From positions 1 to 50,862 of the forward strand of contig PAFA01000028.1 of the NCBI GenBank assembly GCA_002700845.1: DNA of 50,862 nucleotides, read 5' to 3'. Made by a program: the position numbers and the translations under genes. The notes beneath the pieces are model-generated. The model had not been told where the DNA came from and searched no databases. It saw only the letters and a list, made by a program, of their open reading frames with translations. Origin of the DNA: Phycisphaerae bacterium (GTDB lineage: Bacteria > Planctomycetota > Phycisphaerae > Phycisphaerales > SM1A02). Below are positions 1-7,510 of this stretch, piece after piece (position 1 is the first letter of the stretch; the number at the start of each line of letters is the position of its first letter).

Positions 1-512
1 GCCACAAGGTTGATATCCACGCCCAGTTGCTTCGCGATGCCACGTACGGCAGGAGTGGCAAGGGCTCGGACTCTTTCATTGGACTCAACCGACGCTTCGG
101 TGCGACGACGTGTCAAAGCAGAAGGCGCGGCGCCATCGTTGTTCACGCTGCCCACGACGGTTCCGGCATCTTCACGTTCTTCACTGGTACTGTCGGCCGG
201 ATCTGCGGCCGGAGCGGCCGTAGCGGCTGGAGCAGGCGTTGCAGCGCCGTCAGACGTTCCATAGCGAACCAACACGGAACCGACATTGATGATCTCGCCT
301 TCTTCACCGCAAAGTTCGGCAACCACGCCAGCCCACGGACTTGGTACTTCGACCAAGGCTTTGTCGGTTTCCATTTCGGCAAGCGTTTGGTGTTCGGCAA
401 CTTGATCACCAGCTGAGACTCGCCATTTGATGAGTTCAGCTTCGTGAACACCTTCTCCGAGGTCCGGAAGGATGAAATGTGATTTGTCGGCGGGTTGTTT
501 GACCTGGGCCAT
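1..512 (-). CDS. 2-oxoacid dehydrogenase E2 (dihydrolipoyl acyltransferase), partial
   Basis: The N-terminal 170 residues of an E2 acyltransferase, running off the window edge so that the catalytic domain is missing. Residues about 12-85 form a biotinyl-lipoyl domain with the lipoylation lysine at 51 in the motif METDKALVEVP. An Ala/Pro/Glu-rich flexible linker follows at about 87-145. The start of a peripheral subunit-binding domain is visible from about 150 (RALATPAVRGIAKQLGVD). E2 transfers the acyl group from E1 to CoA and forms the core of the complex. It is the last visible gene of an operon with E1 alpha and E1 beta, with 14 bases between the E1 beta stop and this ATG. Pyruvate versus branched-chain substrate cannot be settled without the catalytic domain. 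Confidence 0.93.
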   Translation of the reverse strand, partial: MAQVKQPADKSHFILPDLGEGVHEAELIKWRVSAGDQVAEHQTLAEMETDKALVEVPSPWAGVVAELCGEEGEIINVGSVLVRYGTSDGAATPAPAATAAPAADPADSTSEEREDAGTVVGSVNNDGAAPSALTRRRTEASVESNERVRALATPAVRGIAKQLGVDINLV

Positions 513-526
513 GGGGAAGGGTTCCG

Positions 527-1510
527 TCAGTATCGAAGTGTTTCATCGATGGCGGCACCAATCCGGTCCGTGCCGGGGAGGTATTCCATCTCAAGTTTGT
601 AATAGGGCATGATGGTGTCAAAGCCAGCAACCCGTTGGACAGGTGCCTCGAGATGCAAGAAGCACCTTTCGGTCACCAGTGCGGAGATTTCCGAGGCCAA
701 GCCAAGGGTGAGTGGTGCTTCCTGGCACACCACACAGCGGCCAGTTTTCTCAACCGACGCCAAAATGGTGTCTTCATCGAGCGGACTGATGGTCCGAAGA
801 TCGATCAGTTCGACTGAAGCATCACTTTGCTCGGCCGCCTTGGCGGCCTCCACAACCATTGCGCCCCAAGCCACGACCGTCAGGTCGGTGCCTTCAGTAA
901 CCACTCGGGCCTTTCCAATCGGCAGCGTGTAGGACTGGTTGGGGACTGGTTCCCGGAACGCCCGGTAGATCCTTTTTGGTTCAAAGAAGATGACGGGGTC
1001 TGGGTCCCGAATAGAAGCAATTAAGAGGCCTTTGGCGTCGTATGGGGTTGCCGGCATCACCACTTTCAGTCCAGGCTGATGAGAATAGATGGCTTCCGGA
1101 GCATCCGAGTGCAATTCTGGAGCATGAATGCCACCACCATGTGGTACCCGAACTGTCATGGGTACGGTGAACCGTCCACGTGTACGCGTTCGGAAGCGAG
1201 CGGCGTGCGAACACAATTGGTCATACGCCGGGCCCATGAAGCCTTCGAATTGGATTTCTGGAATGGGACGCAGTCCGTTCATGGCCAATCCGATCGCACT
1301 GCCAATGATGCCAGATTCAGCCAGGGGTGAATCGACCACTCGGTCTGCTCCGAACTCGGCTTGCAATCCCTCGGTGGCCCTGAAGACCCCGCCATTGAGG
1401 CCAACATCTTCTCCCAAAATGATCACACGATCGTCTTGCCGCATCTCGCACGCCAACGCATCTGTGATCGCTTGGACGAGGGTCATTTCGGTTTCATTCT
1501 CGGTGGTCAT
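527..1510 (-). CDS. 2-oxoacid dehydrogenase E1 beta subunit
   Basis: A protein of 327 residues, the normal length for the beta subunit of heterotetrameric E1 (PdhB/BkdB family). Typical motifs are ILGEDVG near residue 32, DSPLAESGIIGSAIGLA near 60, and EIQFEGFMGPAYDQL, with the transketolase C-terminal domain after about residue 190. With E1 alpha it performs thiamine-diphosphate-dependent oxidative decarboxylation of a 2-oxoacid and acylates the lipoyl group of E2. Its ATG overlaps the E1 alpha stop codon by four bases (ATGA), so translation is probably coupled and gives equal subunit amounts. The substrate (pyruvate or branched-chain oxoacid) is uncertain. The acyl-CoA dehydrogenase gene upstream leans slightly to the branched-chain reading. 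Confidence 0.93.
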   Translation of the reverse strand: MTTENETEMTLVQAITDALACEMRQDDRVIILGEDVGLNGGVFRATEGLQAEFGADRVVDSPLAESGIIGSAIGLAMNGLRPIPEIQFEGFMGPAYDQLCSHAARFRTRTRGRFTVPMTVRVPHGGGIHAPELHSDAPEAIYSHQPGLKVVMPATPYDAKGLLIASIRDPDPVIFFEPKRIYRAFREPVPNQSYTLPIGKARVVTEGTDLTVVAWGAMVVEAAKAAEQSDASVELIDLRTISPLDEDTILASVEKTGRCVVCQEAPLTLGLASEISALVTERCFLHLEAPVQRVAGFDTIMPYYKLEMEYLPGTDRIGAAIDETLRY

Positions 1511-2604
1511 ACGAGGTCCTCCGGGAATTGACCCAAACTGGTGGTTCGTTTGGTGTCACGTTGTCGGATGAGTGAAGCAGGTAATTCGGCGTACATGTGA
1601 TCAAAGAATTCAGTGCGATCGGGTGGGCTGATGTCTTCGGCATTGCTGATGATTTCTGCCACTCGTGCTTCACCGGCCTTGGTTACTTTTTCGTGTTGAG
1701 TCGCATCCCAAAGACCTTTTTCTTCCATCCAACGCTTCAGGCGGGGCAGTGGGTCCCGGGCTTCCCATGTTGCCAATTCTGCATCATCGCGGTAACGGCG
1801 AGCATCGTCCGCAGTGGTGTGGTCACGCAATCGATAGGTCACGGCCTCAATAAAAGTTGGGCCATCGCCAGACCGAGCTCGGGCAACTGCGTCTTTCATC
1901 ACCTTGGTCATGGCAAACAGGTCGTTGCCATCGGCTCGCACACACGGCATCCCATAGGACAGGCCGCGTTGGGCAAAGGTCTCGCCAGCAGACTGCACGC
2001 TTGAGGGCACCGAAATGGCCCATCCATTGTTTTGGCAGCAGAAGACAACCGGAAGCTTCAGGCTGGCGGCAAAGTTTGCCGCTTCGTGGAAATCGCCTTC
2101 ACTTGTCGCCCCATCACCAAAGAAGGTGACTGCAATCGCGCCCGTTTTCTTGACTTTCTCGGCCCAAGCCAATCCGGCGGCGTGCAGCATTTGGGTTCCG
2201 ATGGGGATGGCAATAGGTGTGGCGTTCACACCAGCGGGAATATGGTTGCCGCGTTCATCACCCATCCAGTGCAGAAGGATGCACTCTGGCGGAAGGCCAT
2301 GCCAGAACAGGCCAGTGTTTTCGCGATAGCACGTCACCAACCAGTCGGCCTTCTCCATGGCGAGTGCGGCGGCCAAAGAAGGCATTTCCTGACCGGTGTT
2401 CTGAGGGTAGGTGCCCATGCGTCCAGAACGTTGAAGTTTGAAAGCGGTCTCATCAAGCAGACGGCAAAACACCAAGTGCTCCATGATGGCGGGCAGCTGA
2501 TCGTTGGGAATCAGTCCTTCACCAAGTTCCCGGTCAAAGGCACCGTGCTCATCAAGGATTGAAACATGATCAATCTTGGTTTCATAGGCAGTCGTAATGG
2601 GCAT
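1507..2604 (-). CDS. 2-oxoacid dehydrogenase E1 alpha subunit
   Basis: A protein of 365 residues, the expected length for E1 alpha of the Bacillus PdhA/BkdA type. The thiamine-diphosphate motif GDGATSEGDFHEAAN...NN lies at about 162-192. The conserved regulatory/active-site loop YRLRDHTTADDARRYR lies near 270. It binds ThDP and decarboxylates the 2-oxoacid together with E1 beta, which follows with a four-base overlap. A TAGGAT hexamer sits eight bases before the ATG and its AGGA could also act as a weak ribosome site. The acyl-CoA dehydrogenase gene ends 24 bases upstream on the same strand, so this gene may be read in that operon. Confidence 0.93.
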   Translation of the reverse strand: MPITTAYETKIDHVSILDEHGAFDRELGEGLIPNDQLPAIMEHLVFCRLLDETAFKLQRSGRMGTYPQNTGQEMPSLAAALAMEKADWLVTCYRENTGLFWHGLPPECILLHWMGDERGNHIPAGVNATPIAIPIGTQMLHAAGLAWAEKVKKTGAIAVTFFGDGATSEGDFHEAANFAASLKLPVVFCCQNNGWAISVPSSVQSAGETFAQRGLSYGMPCVRADGNDLFAMTKVMKDAVARARSGDGPTFIEAVTYRLRDHTTADDARRYRDDAELATWEARDPLPRLKRWMEEKGLWDATQHEKVTKAGEARVAEIISNAEDISPPDRTEFFDHMYAELPASLIRQRDTKRTTSLGQFPEDLV

Positions 2605-2628
2605 TTGTGTTGATCCTAACTTCGCTGC

Positions 2629-4584
2629 TTATGTATCGGAGGTGAGCTTCTGGACAGGCTCACCGGTGTATTGGCTTCCATCGCCAAATTGTGTGATGCC
2701 GTCTTGCTTGAGAGGGCGACCTTTTCCAAATGCATCAGGGTCTGGCGTGGATTCTGGCATGGCGTATTCGCCTTGCGGCCGCCGGCTTGATTCTTCCAAG
2801 GCCACTTTGGCACACTCGCGCATTGCGTCATCGCTGTTGCGGTACATCCCAGCAAACTGGGCGTCGATGGCCTCAAAGGCCAAGGAGCAGAAGTAACGCG
2901 CCACGGTGGCTTCTTCCTGAACGCGTTGGCTGTCCTTACTGGTCTCCATTGTTTGTTGCAAACGAGACAAGGTGCAGAACACGGCGTGCATCCATATGAC
3001 GGCCCAGGAGAAGCGACGTTGCACCATCTGGTTCGAAACCATGCCCTCTTTGTGCTCCCAGCTCATTTGCACCAATTGGTGTGACAATTCTTGGACCCGA
3101 GCTTCCGCTCGGCCAGCGATGTCTCGGAGTTCAGGCTTGACCATGCTCATGCGTGGTTTCCCTCGGCGAATGCCGCCAAAGAGTTCGGCAGCCAAACGAA
3201 GGCCTGAGAGAGGGAATGCCCAAGGCTTTTCCTTCATGGCCAACAGTCTTTCGGAGAACTGCTTTGCGCCGTAGGCAAATACAAACGAGTGCATGACTTC
3301 GTTCGCACCTTCCACCACTGTGTTGATACGGCTGTCACGCCAGACTCGCTCGAGTTCATTTTCGGTCATGAAACCTTCACCCCCCATGACTTGCATGGCG
3401 GCGTCTGGTCCTTCAAACCCGAAGTGGGAACAGAAGACTTTGCATATGGCGGTTTCCAGCATGATGTCTTCGTCACCACGGTCCACCATTCCAGTGGTGT
3501 AGGTCAGCATGGATTCCATTGCATAGACCCATGCCCGTTGTTTGGCGATGTTGTTTTGAACCAAGTCAAATTCGCCAATTGAACGATCAAACTGGTGCCG
3601 GTGCTGCGCCCACTTTGAACTTTGTGCGAGCGCTGAACGCGCGGCACCCACCATCCCCGCAGAAAGTGTGCAGCGACCGTAGTTCAGGCATGTCAGCGCC
3701 ACATTCAAGCCACGCCCTTCGTGGTGAAGCAGATGAGCTTTGGGCACTTTGACATCTTTGAAATCAAGCCGTGCTTGCCATGTGCCTCGAATGCAGCTCT
3801 TGGATCGGTTGCACGAAGTGATTTCGATACCTTCCATATCCGGAGTGCAGATGAGGGCGGTGATTTTGTCTTTTTCTTTACCGGTTTTTGGATCGACAAT
3901 TTTTTGTTTGCCCATCACGGTGAAGATGCCTGACAACGCGGCGCTGGTGGCCCACTTTTTGCGGCCAGAACGAATGATGAAGTCACCGTTCTCGTCCTTC
4001 TCAATCCGCGTCTCTTGTCCACCGGCATCGCAACCAACGTTGGGCTCAGACAGACAGAAGGCTGAAAGTGTGTCCTTACAGATTCGCGGCAGGAAAGTCT
4101 TCTTTTGCAACTCGGTGCCGAAAAGCATGATGGCTCCACAGCCAATGGACTGGTGGGCGGACACCACAACTGCGGTCGAGCCGCAGGTCTCTCCTAGCCG
4201 GGCCAGAACCCGGTTGTATGAGGTGATCCCAAACCCACCCCCTCCGTACTCCTGTGGAGCAATCATGCCCATCACGCCCATCTCAAAAAGGCGAGTGATG
4301 ACCCAGTCGGGGATGTGTTGGTTTTGATCGATTTCGACCGTTGGGTGTTCATTGCGAAGGTAGAGATCAAGATGTTGGAGCAGTTCGTCACACCGTGCTC
4401 GTTCTTCGTCACTCTCCACTGGCATCGGAAAGACCAGTTCTTCCCGGATTCGGCCCCAGAAAAGGTTTTTGATAAAGCCCATGGTTGAAGGATCCGGGCC
4501 AAGCATTTCTTGAGCTTGCTCGATTTGTTTGCGGTCTTTCGCGGAGACGTTCTTGAGGCTCTTTGCCAGATCAGGTTGTGACAT
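2629..4584 (-). CDS. Acyl-CoA dehydrogenase, long form
   Basis: A FAD-dependent acyl-CoA dehydrogenase of 651 residues, much longer than the usual 380 and closer in size to VLCAD/ACAD9-type enzymes. The ACAD core runs from about 60 to 450, with FLPRICKD, FCLSEPNVGCDAG, the FAD-binding WATSAA region, and the probable catalytic Glu near 424 in VVEGANEV. The remaining ~200 residues are a mostly helical C-terminal extension. The enzyme would introduce an alpha-beta double bond in acyl-CoA. I chose the ATG at 4584 rather than one 60 bases upstream because GGAG lies at good distance before it. It heads the run E1 alpha, E1 beta, E2, suggesting fatty-acid or branched-chain amino-acid catabolism. The chain-length preference is unknown. 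Confidence 0.9.
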   Translation of the reverse strand: MSQPDLAKSLKNVSAKDRKQIEQAQEMLGPDPSTMGFIKNLFWGRIREELVFPMPVESDEERARCDELLQHLDLYLRNEHPTVEIDQNQHIPDWVITRLFEMGVMGMIAPQEYGGGGFGITSYNRVLARLGETCGSTAVVVSAHQSIGCGAIMLFGTELQKKTFLPRICKDTLSAFCLSEPNVGCDAGGQETRIEKDENGDFIIRSGRKKWATSAALSGIFTVMGKQKIVDPKTGKEKDKITALICTPDMEGIEITSCNRSKSCIRGTWQARLDFKDVKVPKAHLLHHEGRGLNVALTCLNYGRCTLSAGMVGAARSALAQSSKWAQHRHQFDRSIGEFDLVQNNIAKQRAWVYAMESMLTYTTGMVDRGDEDIMLETAICKVFCSHFGFEGPDAAMQVMGGEGFMTENELERVWRDSRINTVVEGANEVMHSFVFAYGAKQFSERLLAMKEKPWAFPLSGLRLAAELFGGIRRGKPRMSMVKPELRDIAGRAEARVQELSHQLVQMSWEHKEGMVSNQMVQRRFSWAVIWMHAVFCTLSRLQQTMETSKDSQRVQEEATVARYFCSLAFEAIDAQFAGMYRNSDDAMRECAKVALEESSRRPQGEYAMPESTPDPDAFGKGRPLKQDGITQFGDGSQYTGEPVQKLTSDT

Positions 4585-4665
4585 CGGTAGACTCCTTCGG
4601 GTGAACCATCCTATGTCGCAAATCACCGCCTGACACTGACGCAATACGAGAAAGCCCCCCCCTCA

Positions 4666-5196
4666 ATGAGTCGAAGACTGATCTTAATTGCTGCTTATGC
4701 CCAAAACAGAGTGATTGGTCAGGCTGGAAATATGCCTTGGCATTTGCCAAATGATCTGAAGCATTTTATGCGAGCCACGTTGGGGGGCGTGGTGATCATG
4801 GGAAGAAAGACCTTTGAGAGCTTGAATGGCCCATTGTCTCGTCGCCGGAACATTGTCATCACCCGCAACTCGAATTGGCGTCATGAGGGGGTCGACCGAG
4901 CGGCATCTCTAGAAGAGGCTTTGTTGGCCGCAGGTGCCGGAGATGTGCACATCGCCGGTGGCGGTGAGATCTACCGGCAGGCGTTGCCTTTGGCGAGTCA
5001 TCTTGATCTCACAGAGATTCAGGCGACACCTGAAGGGGACACTTTTTTCCCTGAGTTCAGCCTGGCCGAGTGGCGTGAAGTGTCTTCCGAGCATCATCCT
5101 GTGGATGATCGGCATGCCCACGCGTTCACTTTCCGCATGTATGAGCGGGTGTCAGCGTCAGTCTCGGATGGTGACAACGGCTCTCCACAGAATTGA
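4666..5196 (+). CDS. folA: Dihydrofolate reductase
   Basis: A 176-residue protein with the standard DHFR signature: NRVIG (14-18), NMPWHLPNDLKHF with Trp25 and the catalytic acid Asp30, VVIMGRKTFES (NADPH binding) and IAGGGEIYRQAL. It reduces dihydrofolate to tetrahydrofolate, which supports thymidylate and purine synthesis in the cytoplasm. The bases before the ATG are C-rich with no Shine-Dalgarno sequence. The 3' end runs 39 bases into the convergently transcribed small lipoprotein gene. The acyl-CoA dehydrogenase gene diverges 81 bases upstream. Confidence 0.96.
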   Translation: MSRRLILIAAYAQNRVIGQAGNMPWHLPNDLKHFMRATLGGVVIMGRKTFESLNGPLSRRRNIVITRNSNWRHEGVDRAASLEEALLAAGAGDVHIAGGGEIYRQALPLASHLDLTEIQATPEGDTFFPEFSLAEWREVSSEHHPVDDRHAHAFTFRMYERVSASVSDGDNGSPQN

Positions 5197-5547
5197 ATCG
5201 GACTCGATGAGGCCACTGACAACTTGGGTAACTCGGTCCGCACGCCAGAAATCATCTGGAACTGGTCGCTCCCCAAATTGATCGCGGAAAGCGCGAAGTT
5301 CAAATCGCTTGCGTTGGTTGGCTTCAAGTGGACCAACACTGAGCACAAACCGCTCATTCAGCCAGATTGCGTCGCCTTCATCCAAAGGTCGGTCACTTTG
5401 CACCATCAGGTCCGCACCATCGATCGTGATGGTGCTCTTGCTCGCTGCTTTGGGCAATTCCGGAAATGCGCGAGTGGCGTACGCCGGCACCATTCTTGGA
5501 CTCTGGCACGCAAGAAGCAGCAACGAAGACAACATGGTGATTCGCAC
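5158..5547 (-). CDS. Small predicted lipoprotein
   Basis: A 129-residue protein starting MRITML, followed by a hydrophobic stretch and a lipobox ending LLLAC (Cys14), so probably a lipid-anchored envelope protein. The GTG at 5547 is preferred over the ATG at 5535 because it supplies the basic n-region. A longer in-frame extension to 6312 is only antisense to the dus gene. The mature part has no domain I recognise; it contains several short charged beta-like segments ending in VVTIRD. The gene is wedged between folA, with which it shares 39 bases tail to tail, and dus, which diverges from 27 bases away. Function unknown. Confidence 0.65.
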   Translation of the reverse strand: MRITMLSSLLLLACQSPRMVPAYATRAFPELPKAASKSTITIDGADLMVQSDRPLDEGDAIWLNERFVLSVGPLEANQRKRFELRAFRDQFGERPVPDDFWRADRVTQVVSGLIESDSILWRAVVTIRD

Positions 5548-5574
5548 GCGTCCGAGCGTAGCATGGTGGGTCAG

Positions 5575-6732
5575 ATGACGAGTGTTGACGAGCCTGATGG
5601 TCCATTGCCAGACCGTGTGTTGTCCCGGCCCATTGCCGATATCGCCCGCGAGACCACGATCGATCCCCGCGTGCCCGCGTTGGTTCCCGGATTTGACGCG
5701 CCGTTTTTTCAGGCTGGTTTGGCCGGATACTCCGATGCGCCAATGCGATTGATGGCCCGCCGCCATGGCTGCCCATTTTGTGTCACCGAAGCTCTCCTGG
5801 ATCGCACTTTGATTTCTGGGGGAAAGGGTCGTACCCGTGAAGATCCAGATCTTCTTGCTGAACAGTGCGGAACTGGTGATTTGGAAGAGAACCGAGCCGC
5901 TGGTCTTGAAGATCATCCGATCGCAGGCCAACTCATGGGTACCCATCCTGAAGAAATGGCGCGTGGTGCAGAGATCTTGCTTCAGTTTGGATACGAAGTG
6001 GTGGATCTCAACTTTGCTTGCCCAGTCAAAAAAGTGAAGCGGCGTAATCGTGGGGGCCATTTTCTGGCCCATCCCGACGAAGCGATCTCCGTGTTTCAGG
6101 CGGTTCGAGAAGTGGTCCCGGACGAGGTTCCAATCACCGTGAAGCTTCGGAGGGCTTGGGATGACACCGATGCCATGACCGACGCTTTCCATCGTGTCTT
6201 TGACGCTATCTATGACTTGGGGGCAGCGTGGGCCACCGTGCACTGCCGGACTGTGGAACAGCGTTACAAAGGTCCGGGCCGCTGGTCTTTTCTTACGGAA
6301 ATTCGTGAGCAATACCCAGATCGACTTTTCTTCGGTTCAGGAGATATTTGGACCGCAGAGGATGTGTTTGCCATGCTCGAAGTGACCGGGGTGACTGGTG
6401 TTTCGGTTGCTCGCGGTTGTATTGGCAATCCTTGGATCTTTCGTCAGTGTCGGCAAATGATGGCGGGGGAGCCCCCTATGGATCCAACGTTGGCGGAGCA
6501 GCGTGACGTCTTACTAGAGCACCTACGCCTGTCAACCGAACTTCACGGTGAGCGGGGCGCCTCCAAAATGATGCGGAAGTTTGGTATTCGTTTTGCCAAG
6601 CACCATCCAGAAGGTCACCGAGTCAAGTCTGATTTTATTGCTTGTGATTCACGGGCGGCTTGGCACCGGGTGCTTGAAGAACACTATCCATCTGATTCAT
6701 CATCGGCCGCCAAATCACCGGCGGCTTCATGA
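5575..6732 (+). CDS. tRNA-dihydrouridine synthase
   Basis: A 385-residue flavoenzyme of the Dus family that reduces specific uridines in tRNA to dihydrouridine using FMN and NADPH. The TIM-barrel opening motif LAGYSDAPMRLM is at about 46. The catalytic Cys149 lies in NFACPVKK, followed by KRRNRGGHFLAHP. VTVHCRT-type and FGSGDI phosphate-binding segments follow, as does the helical C-terminal domain. I place the start at 5575 after GGTGGG rather than at 5563, where nothing resembling a ribosome site precedes. It is somewhat longer than DusB (about 320), mainly through the N-terminal 40 residues. A TAGCAT hexamer ends ten bases before this ATG. Confidence 0.92.
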   Translation: MTSVDEPDGPLPDRVLSRPIADIARETTIDPRVPALVPGFDAPFFQAGLAGYSDAPMRLMARRHGCPFCVTEALLDRTLISGGKGRTREDPDLLAEQCGTGDLEENRAAGLEDHPIAGQLMGTHPEEMARGAEILLQFGYEVVDLNFACPVKKVKRRNRGGHFLAHPDEAISVFQAVREVVPDEVPITVKLRRAWDDTDAMTDAFHRVFDAIYDLGAAWATVHCRTVEQRYKGPGRWSFLTEIREQYPDRLFFGSGDIWTAEDVFAMLEVTGVTGVSVARGCIGNPWIFRQCRQMMAGEPPMDPTLAEQRDVLLEHLRLSTELHGERGASKMMRKFGIRFAKHHPEGHRVKSDFIACDSRAAWHRVLEEHYPSDSSSAAKSPAAS

Positions 6733-6752
6733 TTCATCGGAAGATTCCCGCG

Positions 6753-6758
6753 TAGAAT
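6753..6758 (+). promoter_or_regulatory. Candidate -10 hexamer for a leaderless mRNA
   Basis: TAGAAT ends seven bases before the ATG of the dienelactone-hydrolase-like gene, and no Shine-Dalgarno sequence is present. Transcription would begin at or next to the ATG. I see no convincing -35 box. Confidence 0.35.
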
Positions 6759-6765
6759 TCTTCCC

Positions 6766-7500
6766 ATGACTACCCAAGATTTTGAATACCAGTGTGCAGG
6801 AACAACTGCCCGGGGACTGTTGTCCTTGCCCGAAGTTGGCCAAGGTGAAAATGATCGGTACCCAGGGGTGGTGATCTGCCACGCTTGGAAGGGCCCAGGT
6901 TCATTTGAACGCGAGCGCGCGGAGGAATTGGCGGAAATGGGTTTTGCGGTTTTGGTGGCAGATGTCTATGGCGGCCAACGAGGCAACAACAACGATGAAG
7001 CCACGGCATTGATGACCCCATTGGTTGAAGACCGCGGAGGAGTTTTAAAAGATCGACTGCATGCTTCAGTGGAAGCACTTCAAAATCACGCCCAAGTTGA
7101 TGCTTCACGTTGTGCTGCAATTGGTTATTGCTTTGGGGGCTTGTGTGCGTTGGACTTGGCTCGATCTGGCGCTGATCTTCGCGCGGTTGTGTCATTCCAT
7201 GGTCTGCTTGGCGGACATGAGTTTGGCCCCGATGCAAAACCTCTGGCATCGATTTTGGCCTGCCATGGCTGGGACGACCCGATGGCCACTCCGGAAGCCG
7301 TGGTTGAGTTCGGGGCCGAGATGACGAAGATGGGTGCGGATTGGCAACTGCACGGATATGGAAATGCCATGCATGCATTTACCAACCCAGCCGCAAATGA
7401 TCCATCATTCGGCACTGTTTATGACGCGACTGCCGATGCCAGGTCGTTCCGCTCTATGGTTGATTTCCTATTCGAACATCTGGAAGTAGACGACGAATAA
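6766..7500 (+). CDS. Dienelactone hydrolase family alpha/beta hydrolase
   Basis: A 244-residue cytoplasmic hydrolase of the dienelactone hydrolase family. The nucleophile is Cys122 in GYCFGG, as is typical for this family. The other triad members are probably Asp170 or Asp171 (HGWDDP) and His203 (GNAMHAFTNP). PGVVICHAWKGPG near residue 33 forms the oxyanion region. The physiological substrate is not predictable; most relatives are carboxylic ester or lactone hydrolases outside aromatic degradation. The gene stands alone between dus and the convergent tricorn gene, whose stop is only ten bases away. Confidence 0.9.
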   Translation: MTTQDFEYQCAGTTARGLLSLPEVGQGENDRYPGVVICHAWKGPGSFERERAEELAEMGFAVLVADVYGGQRGNNNDEATALMTPLVEDRGGVLKDRLHASVEALQNHAQVDASRCAAIGYCFGGLCALDLARSGADLRAVVSFHGLLGGHEFGPDAKPLASILACHGWDDPMATPEAVVEFGAEMTKMGADWQLHGYGNAMHAFTNPAANDPSFGTVYDATADARSFRSMVDFLFEHLEVDDE

Positions 7501-7510
7501 AGGCACCAAG

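Noticed and set aside
5548-6312. N-terminal extension of the small lipoprotein frame
   Set aside because: It lies antisense to the dus coding region, and the signal peptide with lipobox begins at the GTG at 5547.
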